The notes under the pieces are model-generated. The model saw nothing but the letters and a program-made list of their open reading frames with translations. It ran no database searches and had not been told where the DNA came from. A stretch of DNA of 64,000 bases from Mycobacterium terramassiliense (GTDB lineage Bacteria > Actinomycetota > Actinomycetes > Mycobacteriales > Mycobacteriaceae), in the NCBI RefSeq assembly GCF_900157385.1, contig NZ_LT717701.1, positions 62,001 to 126,000 of the forward strand, given 5' to 3'. This document shows positions 7,611-16,714 of this stretch, in pieces (position 1 is the first letter of the stretch; every line of letters starts with the position of its first letter). The translations under genes and the position numbers were made by a program.

Positions 7611-9082
7611 CGGCTGGGCTTGTCCGGAGCCCGGAAGCTGAAGTCGGCGGGTTTGAATCTGCGCGTCATTCCCCAGAACGTACGCGCGCTGCGCGGCCAC
7701 TGGGTCACCACGCGCCCGTTGGCGGCGCGGAAGTAGTTGCTGCACTGCGTGGTCCACACCGTGCCGACCATCCACCGGTCGACCTTGGCGACGAACTCGC
7801 CCAGCGCGGCCGGCCCCACCGCGATGTACCTTTTGTTCTTGCGCCGCAGGTATTTCAGCGCCCGCACGATGTAGCGAGCCTGGGCCTCGAGCATGAAGAT
7901 CACGCTGTTGGAGCCGACGTTGGTGTTCGGCCCGTACAGCATGAAGAAGTTCGGGAACCCCGGGACGGCCATGCCGAGATACGCGTGCGCCCCGTCGCGC
8001 CACACCTCCCGCAGCGTCGCCCCGCCCTCGCCACACACGTCCAGCTCGCCCAGGTAGTCGGCCGCGGCGTAGCCGGTGGCACACACCACGACGTCGACGT
8101 CGCGCTCGGTGCCGTCCTCGGTGACCAGGCTGCGCGCGCGCAGGCATCGCGCCGGGCTGTCCAGCACCTCGACGTTGGGGCGGGTCAGGGCGGGCAGGTA
8201 GTCCGAGGAGAAGACCAGCCGCTTGCAGCCCATCGGGTGATCCGGGGTCAGCTTGCGGCGCAACTCCTCGTCGGCGACGCTCTGCTCGAGCAGGCCGAGC
8301 GCGATCGCGGTGAAATCCTGCGTCTTTTCGCTGCCGTGTTCGATCACCGCGATGTTGGCTTCGCTGCGCAACCACAGGCGGGGGCGGGACAGCTTCTTCG
8401 CGAGCGGAACGTGGGCGAAGACCCAGCGCTCCCGCCGCGTGTAATGCCGGTCGGGCTTGGGCAGTATCCAGGTGGGCGACCGTTGCACGGAGTACACCTT
8501 GGCGGCCACCTTGGTCAGTTCCGGCAGCAGCTGCGACGCCGTCGATCCGGTGCCCAGCACGGCAATGCGCGCGCCCTCGAGCGGGATTGAGTGATCCCAT
8601 CGCGACGAGTGCATCACCGTTCCGGTGAACGGCTCCTCTTCCACCAGGTCCGGGAGCAGCGGGCGGGTGAACAGGCCGACGGCGGACACCACGACGTTGA
8701 AGCGGTGCCGTTGACCGTCCGCGGCGGTCAGGCACCACCGCTGGGTGTCCTCCTCCCACCGCGCGGAACGGATCTCGGTGCGCAGCTTCAGGTGTGGCCG
8801 CAGGCCGTGCTTGTCGGCGCATCTCTCGAAGTACTCGAGGATCTCGGGCTGCGCGGACCACAGCCGCGACCAGTGCGCGTTCAGGTCGAACGAATACGAG
8901 TACAGGTGCGACTTGACGTCGCAGGCCAGCCCCGGATAGGTGTTGATCCGCCAGGTGCCGCCGACGTCGTCCTCGCGGTCGAAGATGGTGAAGTCACGAA
9001 AGCCGGCCCGCGCGAGCAGGATCCCCAGAGCCAGGCCGCCCGGCCCGGCACCGATGATGCCGACGGACAGGTCAGCGCTCAT
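7607..9082 (-). CDS. FAD-dependent Baeyer-Villiger-type monooxygenase
   Basis: A 491-residue flavoprotein with two Rossmann motifs: GAGPGGLALG at residues 10-19 for FAD and GTGSTASQLL for NADPH. Between them, FTGTVMHSSRWD fits the BVMO fingerprint FxGxxxHxxxW(P/D). It should insert one oxygen atom next to a carbonyl, turning a ketone into an ester or lactone. ATG 9082 overlaps the SDR stop as ATGA. A longer N-terminus from ATG 9096 is possible but unnecessary. It lies between an oxidoreductase and an esterase, the classic arrangement for cyclic ketone degradation. Confidence 0.88.
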   Translation of the reverse strand: MSADLSVGIIGAGPGGLALGILLARAGFRDFTIFDREDDVGGTWRINTYPGLACDVKSHLYSYSFDLNAHWSRLWSAQPEILEYFERCADKHGLRPHLKLRTEIRSARWEEDTQRWCLTAADGQRHRFNVVVSAVGLFTRPLLPDLVEEEPFTGTVMHSSRWDHSIPLEGARIAVLGTGSTASQLLPELTKVAAKVYSVQRSPTWILPKPDRHYTRRERWVFAHVPLAKKLSRPRLWLRSEANIAVIEHGSEKTQDFTAIALGLLEQSVADEELRRKLTPDHPMGCKRLVFSSDYLPALTRPNVEVLDSPARCLRARSLVTEDGTERDVDVVVCATGYAAADYLGELDVCGEGGATLREVWRDGAHAYLGMAVPGFPNFFMLYGPNTNVGSNSVIFMLEAQARYIVRALKYLRRKNKRYIAVGPAALGEFVAKVDRWMVGTVWTTQCSNYFRAANGRVVTQWPRSARTFWGMTRRFKPADFSFRAPDKPSR

Positions 9083-9807
9083 CGGATCTGCAGGCATTGG
9101 CCACCGTCGACGACCAGTTCCGAGCCGGTGATGAACGAGGCCGCATCGGAGACGAGAAAGGCGACCGCATCGGCGATTTCGCCCGGCCGCCCGATCCGCC
9201 CGAACACCGACGAGGCGGCGAGCCTGCGCTGGGTGGCGTCGTCGAGCATCGGGGTCGCGATGGGCCCGGGGAACACCGCGTTGACGCGGATGCCGAGCGA
9301 GGCAAGTTCGGCGGCCGCGTTTTGGGTCAGGCCCCGCAGCGCCCACTTCGCCGAACCGTAGGCGCTGTGCCGGGGGAAGGGGCGGATCGCACCGGTACTG
9401 CAGATGTTGACGACGGCCGCGTTCGAGGCTGCCTGCAGCTGCGGGAGCGCCGACTGAATCCCGAGGAACGCACCGAAACAGTTGACGCGCCATGAGTTTT
9501 CGAAGCCCTCGGCGGTTTCGTCGGTCAGCGATGCGCGGTGCAGCACGCCGGCGTTGTTGACCAGCGCGCTCAGCGAGCCGAAGCGCTCGACCACCGTGTG
9601 GACGGCCGCTTCCCACTGCTCCCGCGAGGTGACGTCGAGCTCGATGCCGACCACCCCGTCGTCACCCAATTCGTCTACCACGGCGGCGAGTTCGTCGGCG
9701 CGCCGGTCGCAGGCCGCCACCCAGTGGCCTTCGGCGCGCAGCCGTGTGGCGATCGCCCAGCCCTGTCCACCGGCGGCGCCGGTCACCAGGGTGACGCGCT
9801 GATTCAT
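9079..9807 (-). CDS. Short-chain dehydrogenase/reductase
   Basis: A 242-residue classical SDR. The cofactor loop is TGAAGGQGWAI near residues 9-19, NNAG is present, and the catalytic pair is in SAYGSAK. The C-terminal GSELVVDGGQCLQ is typical. It interconverts an alcohol and a ketone with NAD(P)H. ATG 9807 overlaps the preceding stop by four bases. Its position directly before the BVMO suggests that it supplies or consumes the ketone substrate. Substrate unknown. Confidence 0.9.
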   Translation of the reverse strand: MNQRVTLVTGAAGGQGWAIATRLRAEGHWVAACDRRADELAAVVDELGDDGVVGIELDVTSREQWEAAVHTVVERFGSLSALVNNAGVLHRASLTDETAEGFENSWRVNCFGAFLGIQSALPQLQAASNAAVVNICSTGAIRPFPRHSAYGSAKWALRGLTQNAAAELASLGIRVNAVFPGPIATPMLDDATQRRLAASSVFGRIGRPGEIADAVAFLVSDAASFITGSELVVDGGQCLQIR

Positions 9808-10202
9808 GATGACGTGACCTCGGAGCTGTCGGACAGGCCGCGGCTGGTGACGAATTGGCAGCGCCGGCGCCGAAAGCGCCAGCGCCCGTCCGTGAGAACC
9901 AGCTCGTCGTCGTAGAGGGCGGGCCGCAGGTGCAGGTCGCCGGCCCTGACGAACAGCACCTGCGACCGGGCCGTTGCGGTGTCGCCGGCGACGTCGATCC
10001 GCGAGACACCGGTGTGGTGCAACCCGCGCGGCGCGTCCCGGAACATCCGACCGATGCCGTCGCGGCCCGCGAAAGTCCTTCCGTAGACCGAAAATTGGGC
10101 GTCCGGGACGAAGAGAGCCACGCACTGCTCGATGTCGCCGGCATCGAGGGCCAGCGCGTAAGCTGCGATCACCTCGCGGATGGCGGTGTGGTTGTCGGTC
10201 AT
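9804..10202 (-). CDS. SnoaL-like (NTF2-fold) polyketide-cyclase/isomerase family protein
   Basis: A 132-residue cone-shaped NTF2-fold protein. AIREVIAAYALALDAGDIEQCVALFVPDAQFSV is interrupted here only by family-typical variation, and the C-terminal ELVLTDGRWRFRRR is a standard SnoaL_4 ending. Relatives include ketosteroid isomerases and ring hydrolases or dehydratases, as well as small oxygenase subunits. No unambiguous catalytic Asp/His set can be named. Both ends overlap neighbours by four bases (ATGA), so it belongs to the operon. Confidence 0.83.
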   Translation of the reverse strand: MTDNHTAIREVIAAYALALDAGDIEQCVALFVPDAQFSVYGRTFAGRDGIGRMFRDAPRGLHHTGVSRIDVAGDTATARSQVLFVRAGDLHLRPALYDDELVLTDGRWRFRRRRCQFVTSRGLSDSSEVTSS

Positions 10203-10966
10203 TGGCCGGTCGCCTCGCGGAGGTGCTCCGCGGCCCCGCGGCGCAGGGCCTGGGATTCGGCCGCCAGGGTGATCATCCGGAATCCCAGCTTCGCCATGGT
10301 GCGACCGGCCTTGCCGTCCCCCGCGTGGATGCCGGTGACCAGCCCCGCGGTGGTGGCGGCGGCGTGGATGCGCGCGATGGCGTCGATGATCGCCGGATGC
10401 TGGGTTGCGCCAACGACATCCACTCCCATCGAGAGGGCCAGATCGGCGGGCCCGACATACAGCCCGGCCAGGCCCTCGACGGCGCAGATCTCGCTCAGAC
10501 CCGACAGCGCCGCCGCCGTCTCGATCATCGCGAACACGCTGACGCGGGATTCCAGGGCGATGGGGTCGTGGCCGAGGCTGGCGCGCAGCGGGCCGAAGCT
10601 GCGGATTCCCCTGGGCTGGTGGCGGGTGGCGGCCACCGCCGCGGCGGCCTGATCCGCCGACTCGACCATCGCGATGACGACGGCGTCGGCGCCGGCGTCC
10701 AGCACCCGCCCGATCGGCGCCGCGTCGGCGTTGGGCAGCCGCACCACCGTGCCGATGGGGACGTGCTCGATGCGCCGCAACATGCGCGCGATGCCGGCGT
10801 CGTCGAGGTAGCCGTGCTGGGCGTCGAAACCCACGTAGTCGTAACCGGTCCGGGCGAATTCCTCCGGCCCGAGCACCGTCGGCCCGGTGATCCAGCCGCC
10901 CCATAGCGGGCCCGCCCGCTGCAGCGCCCGCTGCAGAGCGCTCTGCGAATCGTCGGCCACCGTCAC
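10199..10966 (-). CDS. HpcH/HpaI-family aldolase
   Basis: A 255-residue class II aldolase. Family marks are VGFDAQHGYLDD (catalytic His), VIAMVESADQA (metal Glu) and YVGPADLALSMG (metal Asp). The enzymes cleave 2-keto-4-hydroxyacids to pyruvate or glyoxylate and an aldehyde. GTG 10966 overlaps the stop of the zinc dehydrogenase (GTGA). In this operon it would be a late step, splitting a hydroxy-keto acid from ring opening. Confidence 0.88.
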   Translation of the reverse strand: MTVADDSQSALQRALQRAGPLWGGWITGPTVLGPEEFARTGYDYVGFDAQHGYLDDAGIARMLRRIEHVPIGTVVRLPNADAAPIGRVLDAGADAVVIAMVESADQAAAAVAATRHQPRGIRSFGPLRASLGHDPIALESRVSVFAMIETAAALSGLSEICAVEGLAGLYVGPADLALSMGVDVVGATQHPAIIDAIARIHAAATTAGLVTGIHAGDGKAGRTMAKLGFRMITLAAESQALRRGAAEHLREATGQ

Positions 10967-11931
10967 TGCCCGATCGCGATCTTGATGCGCTCGGGGTCGG
11001 GCCGGCAGGCCAGATCGAATGCGCCCTGGACATCGTCGACGCCGAAGGTGTGCGTGAGGTAGGTGCGGAGCAGCTCCGGGTGCTCGCCCGCGAACTTGGC
11101 CGCCAGGTCCAGGACGCGTCGCCGGTCCAGGGTCACACCGGATTTCAGGGTCAGGTTGTTGCGCAGCATCAGGCGCATGTTGATCGGGTAGGTCTCGTCG
11201 TCGGCGACGCCGAAATAGAAGACGGTGGCTCCGGGCGCGGCGGCTTCGATGGCGTGCCCCAGGGTGGCCACCTGGTGCCCGACGGCCTCGATGACGACGT
11301 CGGCGCGGTCGTCGGGCGCCAGCTGGCTCACCCACCGGTCGCTGGTGGCCCGCACCGGGTCGTCGACCCCGAAAGCCGTTGCGTGACCGCTGCGGTCGAC
11401 GGGATCGACGCCGGTGACGCGCCGGGCGCCGGTTGCCTTGGCGACGTAGGAGAACAGCAGCCCGATCGAGCCCTGGCCGATGATCGCGACGTGCCGACCG
11501 GACAGGTCGGGGAGCTGTTCGCACGCGTACAGGACGCACGCCAGCGGTTGCAGGCCTACCGCCTCCGCCGGACTCAGCGCTGGGTCGTACGGCGCGAGCA
11601 TGTTCCCATCGCTGATCACGCGTTCCATCAGGCCGTCGAACCGGGATGCCCAGCCCACCACCCGGTCGCCGGCCCGGTGATCGGGGTGCCGGCTGGCGAT
11701 GACTTCACCGGCCACCTCGTGGATCGGGAAGCCGTCCTTCTCGGCGGCGCTTTTTCCGTCGTCGCCCGGAAGCCGGCCCCGGTTGCCGCGGAAGGGGGGC
11801 AGGTCACTGCCGCACACGCCGGCGGCCGAAAACTGCAGCAGCACTTGGCCGTCGGCCAGGTGCTCGACCGTGTTGTCGGGGATCGACGTGCGCTCGAACA
11901 GGTACGGGGCGATGATCCGGTAAGACCACAC
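10963..11931 (-). CDS. Zinc-type (MDR family) alcohol dehydrogenase
   Basis: A 322-residue medium-chain dehydrogenase. The catalytic zinc site shows as SAAGVCGSDLPP and the FPIHEVAGEVI histidine-glutamate pair. The NAD site is IIGQGSIGLLFS. The four-cysteine structural-zinc loop of classical ADHs is absent. The GTG start at 11931 is one base after the P450 stop, and the 3' end overlaps the aldolase. It likely oxidises the alcohol formed by the adjacent P450, a pairing known from camphor-type pathways. It is distinct from the Rv0162c adhE1 expected here in M. tuberculosis. Confidence 0.85.
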   Translation of the reverse strand: MWSYRIIAPYLFERTSIPDNTVEHLADGQVLLQFSAAGVCGSDLPPFRGNRGRLPGDDGKSAAEKDGFPIHEVAGEVIASRHPDHRAGDRVVGWASRFDGLMERVISDGNMLAPYDPALSPAEAVGLQPLACVLYACEQLPDLSGRHVAIIGQGSIGLLFSYVAKATGARRVTGVDPVDRSGHATAFGVDDPVRATSDRWVSQLAPDDRADVVIEAVGHQVATLGHAIEAAAPGATVFYFGVADDETYPINMRLMLRNNLTLKSGVTLDRRRVLDLAAKFAGEHPELLRTYLTHTFGVDDVQGAFDLACRPDPERIKIAIGQ

Positions 11932-11932
11932 G

Positions 11933-13156
11933 TCAGACCTCCACCGGGATCTTGTTGTATCCCCACTGGAAGCTGGAGGGCAGACGGGCGGCGGCCTCGC
12001 CGTGGATCGCGTAGTCAGGGACCCGGCGCAGCCATTCCTGCAGTAGCACAGCGATTTCCAGCCGCGCGAGGTGGTAGCCGATGCAGAAGTGCTGGCCGCG
12101 GCCGAAGGCCAGCGAGCGACGGATCGGCCGGTTCCAGACGAACTCGTCGGGCTCGGGGTACTCCCGTTCGTCACGATTGGCCGAGGCCAGCAGCGTGATG
12201 ACGCGCTGGCCCGGCCGGATCGTCGCGTCGTGAATGGTGAAGGGCTTGCGCGCGGTTCGGGCGAACCACTGCGCCGGGGCACAGAACCGGATCATCTCCT
12301 CACGCGCGATCGGCACGTTGTTGTCGGGGTCGGCGCGCACCGCCGCCAGCTGCTCGGGGCGCTGGGTCAGCTCCCACAGGCCGTGGGCGACGATTTTCGG
12401 TACCGTTTCCGTGCCGCCGATGAAGATGCAGAGCATCTGCACGGCGACTTCGACGTCGTCGAGCGCGCTGCCGTCGGGCAGGCGGTAGCCGAGCAGCCCG
12501 TCGACAACGCCGAGCGGACCACCGGACGCGTCGGCGCGGCGGCGCTGGACCGCCGGCACGAGGAACTCCATGTAGTTGGGCCGCGCCTCGGCGGTGTCCA
12601 CGCCCACCCCGGGCTCGGCGAGGCTGCCGGCGTTCACCGAGGCCAGCACCTGCGGCGCGAGATCAGTTGGAATACCGAGCAATTCGCAGACGACCGACGC
12701 CACCACGATGCCGCCGTAGTCCTGGGTGAGGTCGAACGAGCCGCACGGCAGCAGAGCATCGAGGCGTTCGTTGGCCAGCGCGCGGATCCGGTCCTCCAGC
12801 CCGGCGACGGCCCGGGGGCGCAGCGGAGCCGAATGCGCGCGACGGATCTGGCCGTACAAGTCCGCGTCGAACACCGCGTGGAACGGCAGCGGATGCAGCG
12901 GTGGGTCGTCGACCGGCCCGGTGTTGTGCTGGGCCAGCACGGCCGCCGCGGGCAGGGTCCCCTCCGACGCCACGAAGGTGCCGTCGTTGACCTCCAGGAC
13001 CCCCCAGATGTCGTCGAAGCGGGAGAGCGCGAAGGTGTCCCACTGTGGCATGTAGTACGCCGGATGCCGATCGCGCAGGATCCGGTAGTACGGCAACGGG
13101 TTTGCCATCACCTGCGCGTCGAACGGGTCGTAGGCGAAATCCACGTGACTGCTCAC
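11933..13156 (-). CDS. Cytochrome P450 of the catabolic island
   Basis: A 407-residue soluble bacterial P450. The I-helix motif is FIGGTETV (oxygen-binding Thr), the K-helix ExxR is in AREEMIRF, and the heme-cysteine loop is FGRGQHFCIGYHLARLE. The GTG start at 13156 overlaps the previous stop (GTGA). It hydroxylates an unactivated carbon with O2 and electrons from a ferredoxin. No ferredoxin or reductase gene lies nearby, so electrons must come from elsewhere in the genome. It is a good candidate for the first step of the island pathway. CYP family number not assigned. Confidence 0.92.
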   Translation of the reverse strand: MSSHVDFAYDPFDAQVMANPLPYYRILRDRHPAYYMPQWDTFALSRFDDIWGVLEVNDGTFVASEGTLPAAAVLAQHNTGPVDDPPLHPLPFHAVFDADLYGQIRRAHSAPLRPRAVAGLEDRIRALANERLDALLPCGSFDLTQDYGGIVVASVVCELLGIPTDLAPQVLASVNAGSLAEPGVGVDTAEARPNYMEFLVPAVQRRRADASGGPLGVVDGLLGYRLPDGSALDDVEVAVQMLCIFIGGTETVPKIVAHGLWELTQRPEQLAAVRADPDNNVPIAREEMIRFCAPAQWFARTARKPFTIHDATIRPGQRVITLLASANRDEREYPEPDEFVWNRPIRRSLAFGRGQHFCIGYHLARLEIAVLLQEWLRRVPDYAIHGEAAARLPSSFQWGYNKIPVEV

Positions 13157-13857
13157 TGCAGTGGCGATGGCGGTAAGGCCTGCAGGATGGAGTCCTCCCA
13201 GCCGTCGCGCAGGGCCGGCGCCACGCTCATCCACGTGACGATCTCGGCGGGCGGGCTCTCCTTCCAGGACGGGTAGTGATTGGCGAAGCATTCCCAGCCG
13301 CCGTCCAGCGCCCAGTAGTGGATGACCTCGTTGTAGCGGAACGTCGTGGTGAAAGAACCCAGCCACCGCTTGCCGGTGCGCTCCGACCACGGGACATACA
13401 GGCGCTCGAGCTCGCGGATGTAGTCGTCCTGGCGCCCGGGCTTGGTCTGCATGACCTCTTGGATCACCAGGGGCGCAGCGAAATTCGCCTCACGCAGCTG
13501 TGCCAGCGTCTTGTTGCTGGGCCCGGGATACATGATCCGCCCCTCCCCGGAGGCGCCGATGTCGGACAGGTATGCCGCCCACTTGACCGCCGCGGCCTCA
13601 TGGCTGCCGCCGCGCGCCTGGGCGGCCCCGATGCGGGCGTAGTCGGCGAACCCGTCGATCTCCCAGATGATCGTGGCTTGCGGCCAGTGACCGTTGTAGG
13701 GGGTGGTCTCCCAGATCGCGAAGAGCCGGGCGCCGAGATCGTCCATCATCGGGCGGTAGGTGTCGGTGAACGCCTCGGTGAAGCCGTCGCCCCGCGCGGA
13801 TCCCAACGAGATCGTCTCGTGCAGGTAGAGCAGGGTATGGCCGTAGTACCTCTTCAT
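13153..13857 (-). CDS. Conserved protein, possibly NIPSNAP/dimeric alpha-beta barrel type
   Basis: A 234-residue protein rich in aromatic residues. Two halves look alike in layout: an N-terminal part (YYGHTLLYLHETISLG, later FAIWETTPYNGHWPQ) and a C-terminal part (VIQEVMQTKPGRQDDYI, later FTTTFRYNEVIHYWAL). This is the pattern of duplicated ferredoxin-like barrels such as NIPSNAP proteins. No catalytic residues are evident. It overlaps its neighbours on both sides (TGATG upstream, GTGA downstream), so it is made together with the P450. Function unknown. Confidence 0.75.
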   Translation of the reverse strand: MKRYYGHTLLYLHETISLGSARGDGFTEAFTDTYRPMMDDLGARLFAIWETTPYNGHWPQATIIWEIDGFADYARIGAAQARGGSHEAAAVKWAAYLSDIGASGEGRIMYPGPSNKTLAQLREANFAAPLVIQEVMQTKPGRQDDYIRELERLYVPWSERTGKRWLGSFTTTFRYNEVIHYWALDGGWECFANHYPSWKESPPAEIVTWMSVAPALRDGWEDSILQALPPSPLQ

Positions 13858-14408
13858 CAGTCGAGCCGGGTCGCCCTGTCGCACAGCAGCGTTTCGGTGG
13901 GATCGACGGTGTCGCAACTTATTCCGGCCGCGGCCAGGGCATAGCCCTTGAATCTGCGCGCCGCGGTGGTCAGCACGTGCTGCGCTTGGGTCATCCCGCG
14001 GTCGACCGCCAGCGGCCACCCGTCACCCCACAACGCGACCTCGGTCAACCGGTCACCGATTGCCTCGAGCACCTTCTCCCGCACGCGCGGGTCGGCGGCG
14101 AACGCCTCGGCGCTGACCGCCAGGCTGTGGCTCCTTGCGCCCGCCGGGTCCGGCTGCCCGTCGGAGGCCAGTGGGCGCACACCGAGGATCCGCAGCGCGC
14201 GGGTGTCGCAGCCGTGCGGCAGCAGCACGTTCACCTCCCAACCGGCCATCACCCGGTCGTAGAGCCAACCCCCGGCGGACTGCACCACGTCGGCGGCGCT
14301 GGCCGCGACGACATCCAACCGGTATCGCAGACACTCACCGTCGGCGCGGGCCGATCGCGCAGACCTCGCCCGGCTCTTGTGGCCGATGTTGAACGTTGGA
14401 GTGACCAT
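13857..14408 (-). CDS. Unknown protein, first gene of the catabolic operon
   Basis: A 183-residue soluble protein that I do not recognise. ATG 14408 is chosen because GAGGA lies eight bases upstream; a GTG at 14423 is an in-frame alternative. Visible stretches are YRLDVVAASAADVVQSAGGWLYDRVMAGW, broken only by this description, and GCDTRALRILGV. There is no signal peptide, membrane helix or metal motif. It begins 84 bases downstream of the 24-bp operator at 14492 and overlaps the next gene by one base. A scaffold, regulator or small enzyme role is possible. Confidence 0.7.
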   Translation of the reverse strand: MVTPTFNIGHKSRARSARSARADGECLRYRLDVVAASAADVVQSAGGWLYDRVMAGWEVNVLLPHGCDTRALRILGVRPLASDGQPDPAGARSHSLAVSAEAFAADPRVREKVLEAIGDRLTEVALWGDGWPLAVDRGMTQAQHVLTTAARRFKGYALAAAGISCDTVDPTETLLCDRATRLD

Positions 14409-14491
14409 CAATCCGTTCCTCACCGCCGCACCTCACGGTGCGAGGACGCTACCTGCAGCGCTCGTCATGGGCTTGTTGTCACCGGACAGCG

Positions 14492-14515
14492 TGACACTTC
14501 TGGCCAAATTTGTAA
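14492..14515. promoter_or_regulatory. Operator copy A (TGACA-N14-TGTAA)
   Basis: TGACA at 14492-14496 and TGTAA at 14511-14515 form an imperfect inverted repeat in the 123-base gap upstream of the long minus-strand operon. The same 24-bp pattern, with the same flanking T/G and AAG bases, occurs at 20531, 21077 and 22799. It is probably a binding site for the TetR protein at 22833. Confidence 0.68.
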
Positions 14516-14531
14516 AGGTCCCGGGGGCCGG

Positions 14532-15701
14532 TCAGGAGCCGCGCCGGGCCTTGAGTTCGGCGAGAACCTCGTCGGTGTGCTGCCCCAGTTGCGGCGCCGC
14601 GGACCGCGGCGCCCACGGCGTGCCGTGGAAATCCGCCGGTGTGGCCACCATCGCGACGGAGGCCTGCCCGTCGGGCACGTCGATGATGCCGCCCGCGGCG
14701 TGGAACTGCTCGTCGGCCACGACGTCCTCGAGCGCGTTGACCGGCGACCAGAAGAGGTCGGGTTCGCCGGCGAAGATCCGCGCCCATTCGTCGAGCGGGC
14801 GGGTGGCGAAGATCTGGTCGAGCTCGGCGATCAGCTGCACCGCATTGACGGCACGGGCCCGGGCGTCGGCGAACCGGGGATCGTCGGCCCACTCGGGGCG
14901 GCCCACGGCGCGGCACATCGGCGGCCAGTGCCGATCGGCCTCCAGCCCGACGATCCAGAACCGGCGCCCATCGGCGGCGGCGTAGTTGTTCATGCACGGG
15001 TTGCCCATCGATTCCCGCTGGCCGATCGCGATCGGCTGGCCGGTCAGCAGGTAGGTGTTGAGGTCGAAGCTGATCGTGTAGGCGCCCTGGCGGTACAGCG
15101 AGGTGGTCACCAGCTGGCCCGAACCGGTGCGTTCGCGGGCGAGCAGCGCCGCGCACACCGCCGCGGCCAGGGTCATCCCGGCCGAGTGGTCACCCATGCC
15201 GCCGCGCTGAAACGGGGGCGTGTCCCCGGGCCGGGTGAGCAGGTGGGCCACCCCCGCCCGCGACCAGAACGCGGCGACGTCGTAGGCGGCGCGATCGGCG
15301 TCGGGCCCGGTTTCGCCGTAGCCGGTGATGAGGCCGTAGACCAGGCGGGGATTGCGGGCCGACACCGACTCGAAGTCCAGCCCGAGGCGTTCCAGCGCGC
15401 CGGGCCGCACGTTCGTCACGAAAACGTCAGCGTCGCTGAGCAATTCGAGGGCGGTGTCGCGGCCCGCCTCGGTGGTGAGGTCCAGGACGACGCTGCGCTT
15501 GGAACGGTTGTCCATTTCGAATGGCGGGTTGACCCCGAGGTCGCACCCCAGCATCCGGCCGAACAGGCGGCCCGGGTCACCGGTCGGCGGTTCGATCTTG
15601 ACCACGTCGGCGCCCCAGTCGGCCAGGATGCCGCCGGCGGCCGGTCCGGCCACCCAGACCCCGAGCTCGACGACCTTGACGCCTTCCACCGGTCCCGCCA
15701 T
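14532..15701 (-). CDS. CaiB/BaiF family III CoA transferase
   Basis: A 389-residue family III CoA transferase. The N-terminal VKVVELGVWVAGPAAGGILADWGADVVKIE, seen here in pieces, contains the conserved ADWGADVVKIEPP, and NRSKRSVVLDL and TGYGETGPDADR follow. The catalytic-Asp region is present in standard order. It transfers CoA from one acyl-CoA to an acid, activating a pathway acid without ATP. It ends 17 bases before operator A and lies in the same direction as the operon, so it may be read through into it or be a separate unit. Confidence 0.9.
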   Translation of the reverse strand: MAGPVEGVKVVELGVWVAGPAAGGILADWGADVVKIEPPTGDPGRLFGRMLGCDLGVNPPFEMDNRSKRSVVLDLTTEAGRDTALELLSDADVFVTNVRPGALERLGLDFESVSARNPRLVYGLITGYGETGPDADRAAYDVAAFWSRAGVAHLLTRPGDTPPFQRGGMGDHSAGMTLAAAVCAALLARERTGSGQLVTTSLYRQGAYTISFDLNTYLLTGQPIAIGQRESMGNPCMNNYAAADGRRFWIVGLEADRHWPPMCRAVGRPEWADDPRFADARARAVNAVQLIAELDQIFATRPLDEWARIFAGEPDLFWSPVNALEDVVADEQFHAAGGIIDVPDGQASVAMVATPADFHGTPWAPRSAAPQLGQHTDEVLAELKARRGS

Positions 15702-15780
15702 GGCTTGGACAATAGCCAGCCGTTCCGCGCGCCAATCATCGACTGGGGTCGGTTGGCCCACCCCGTCGCTGCGGCTTGGC

Positions 15781-16556
15781 CTACAGGAACCCGTTGGCCC
15801 CAGCGTTGCCCACATGACCCGCGGCCCCGAGGGGCAGCGGTCCGAAAAGGACGGTACCGCTGGTATGGCCGGTCGCGAATGTGACCGTCACTGGGATCGT
15901 GCCGCCGGTAGCCAGGTTCGCACCCGCTGGGCTGATGGATGTGACATCCGCACCGATCAGGAAGGCGACGGTAGCACTTCCGGAGGCGTTGTTGAGGAGC
16001 GTGAAGCTCGAACCGACGGTGAGGCTCACCGTTGAGGGACTCTGACCGCTGCCCGTCCCCCCTTGCCCGGCAGCCCCGCCCAGACCGTGTAGCCAGTGCC
16101 CGATTGCGAATAGCCGTTGCCGCCGTTGCCGAACAGCAACCCACCCGCCCCGCCGTTCGGGTTGGTTGCCGTCCCATTGGCACCGTTCCCGATCAGCGGG
16201 CGCCCCAACAACAGGTTGGTGGGCGCGTTGATCGCCGCCAAAACGTCTTGCTCCACGGTCTGCAACGACGAGGCGTTGGCCGCCTCGGCGGCCGCATACG
16301 AGGCGCCCGCGCCGCTCAACGCCTGCGCGAACTGGGCCTGAAACGCCGCGGCCTGGCCGCTGAGCGCCTGGAAGGCCCGTCCGTGACCGGCGAACAGCGA
16401 CGAGATGGCCGCTGATATCTCATCGGCGGCGGCAGGCGCCATTGCGGTTATCGGAGTCGTCGCCGCCACATTCGCCGCGGTCAGCTGCGAGCCGATGTCA
16501 GTCAGATCCGTTGCCGCCCGAGCCAGGAATTCCGGAGCCGCCGCCAGATACGACAT
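15781..16556 (-). pseudogene. PE_PGRS-type gene split by a frameshift at a G tract
   Basis: The first frame (16556 to 16026) encodes a typical PE domain, MSYLAAAPEFLARAATDL, then the linker LLGRPLIGNGANG and a short Gly/Asn run ending at a TGA. At 16057-16062 the coding strand has six G bases. With seven Gs the frame continues directly into the second frame ending at 15781, reading GKGGTGSGQSPSTV. The restored product would be about 258 residues with an unusual Ser/Thr-rich tail. The break could be a true mutation, phase variation or an assembly error. PE proteins are exported by ESX systems. Confidence 0.8.
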
Positions 16557-16714
16557 CGTTTCCTCTCACCGGGCCGTCGTCGCATCAAAATCGAGATATA
16601 CAGGTGAATGGTAAGAACGTTCAGGCTACGCGGATTCCCAACCGTTCTTTCCGCTTTCCGTCAAACGCGCACCTGTCGAAAGAAGTCCGTTAGCAGAAGC
16701 CCGCATTTCTCCAT

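Noticed and set aside
10963..11931. Assigning the zinc dehydrogenase as adhE1 (Rv0162c)
   Set aside because: It lacks the structural zinc cysteines expected for that protein and lies inside the operon, so the position match is not enough.
13977..15884. A 635-residue plus-strand frame across the CoA transferase and the unknown gene
   Set aside because: It crosses two real minus-strand genes and the operator region, and has typical antisense composition.
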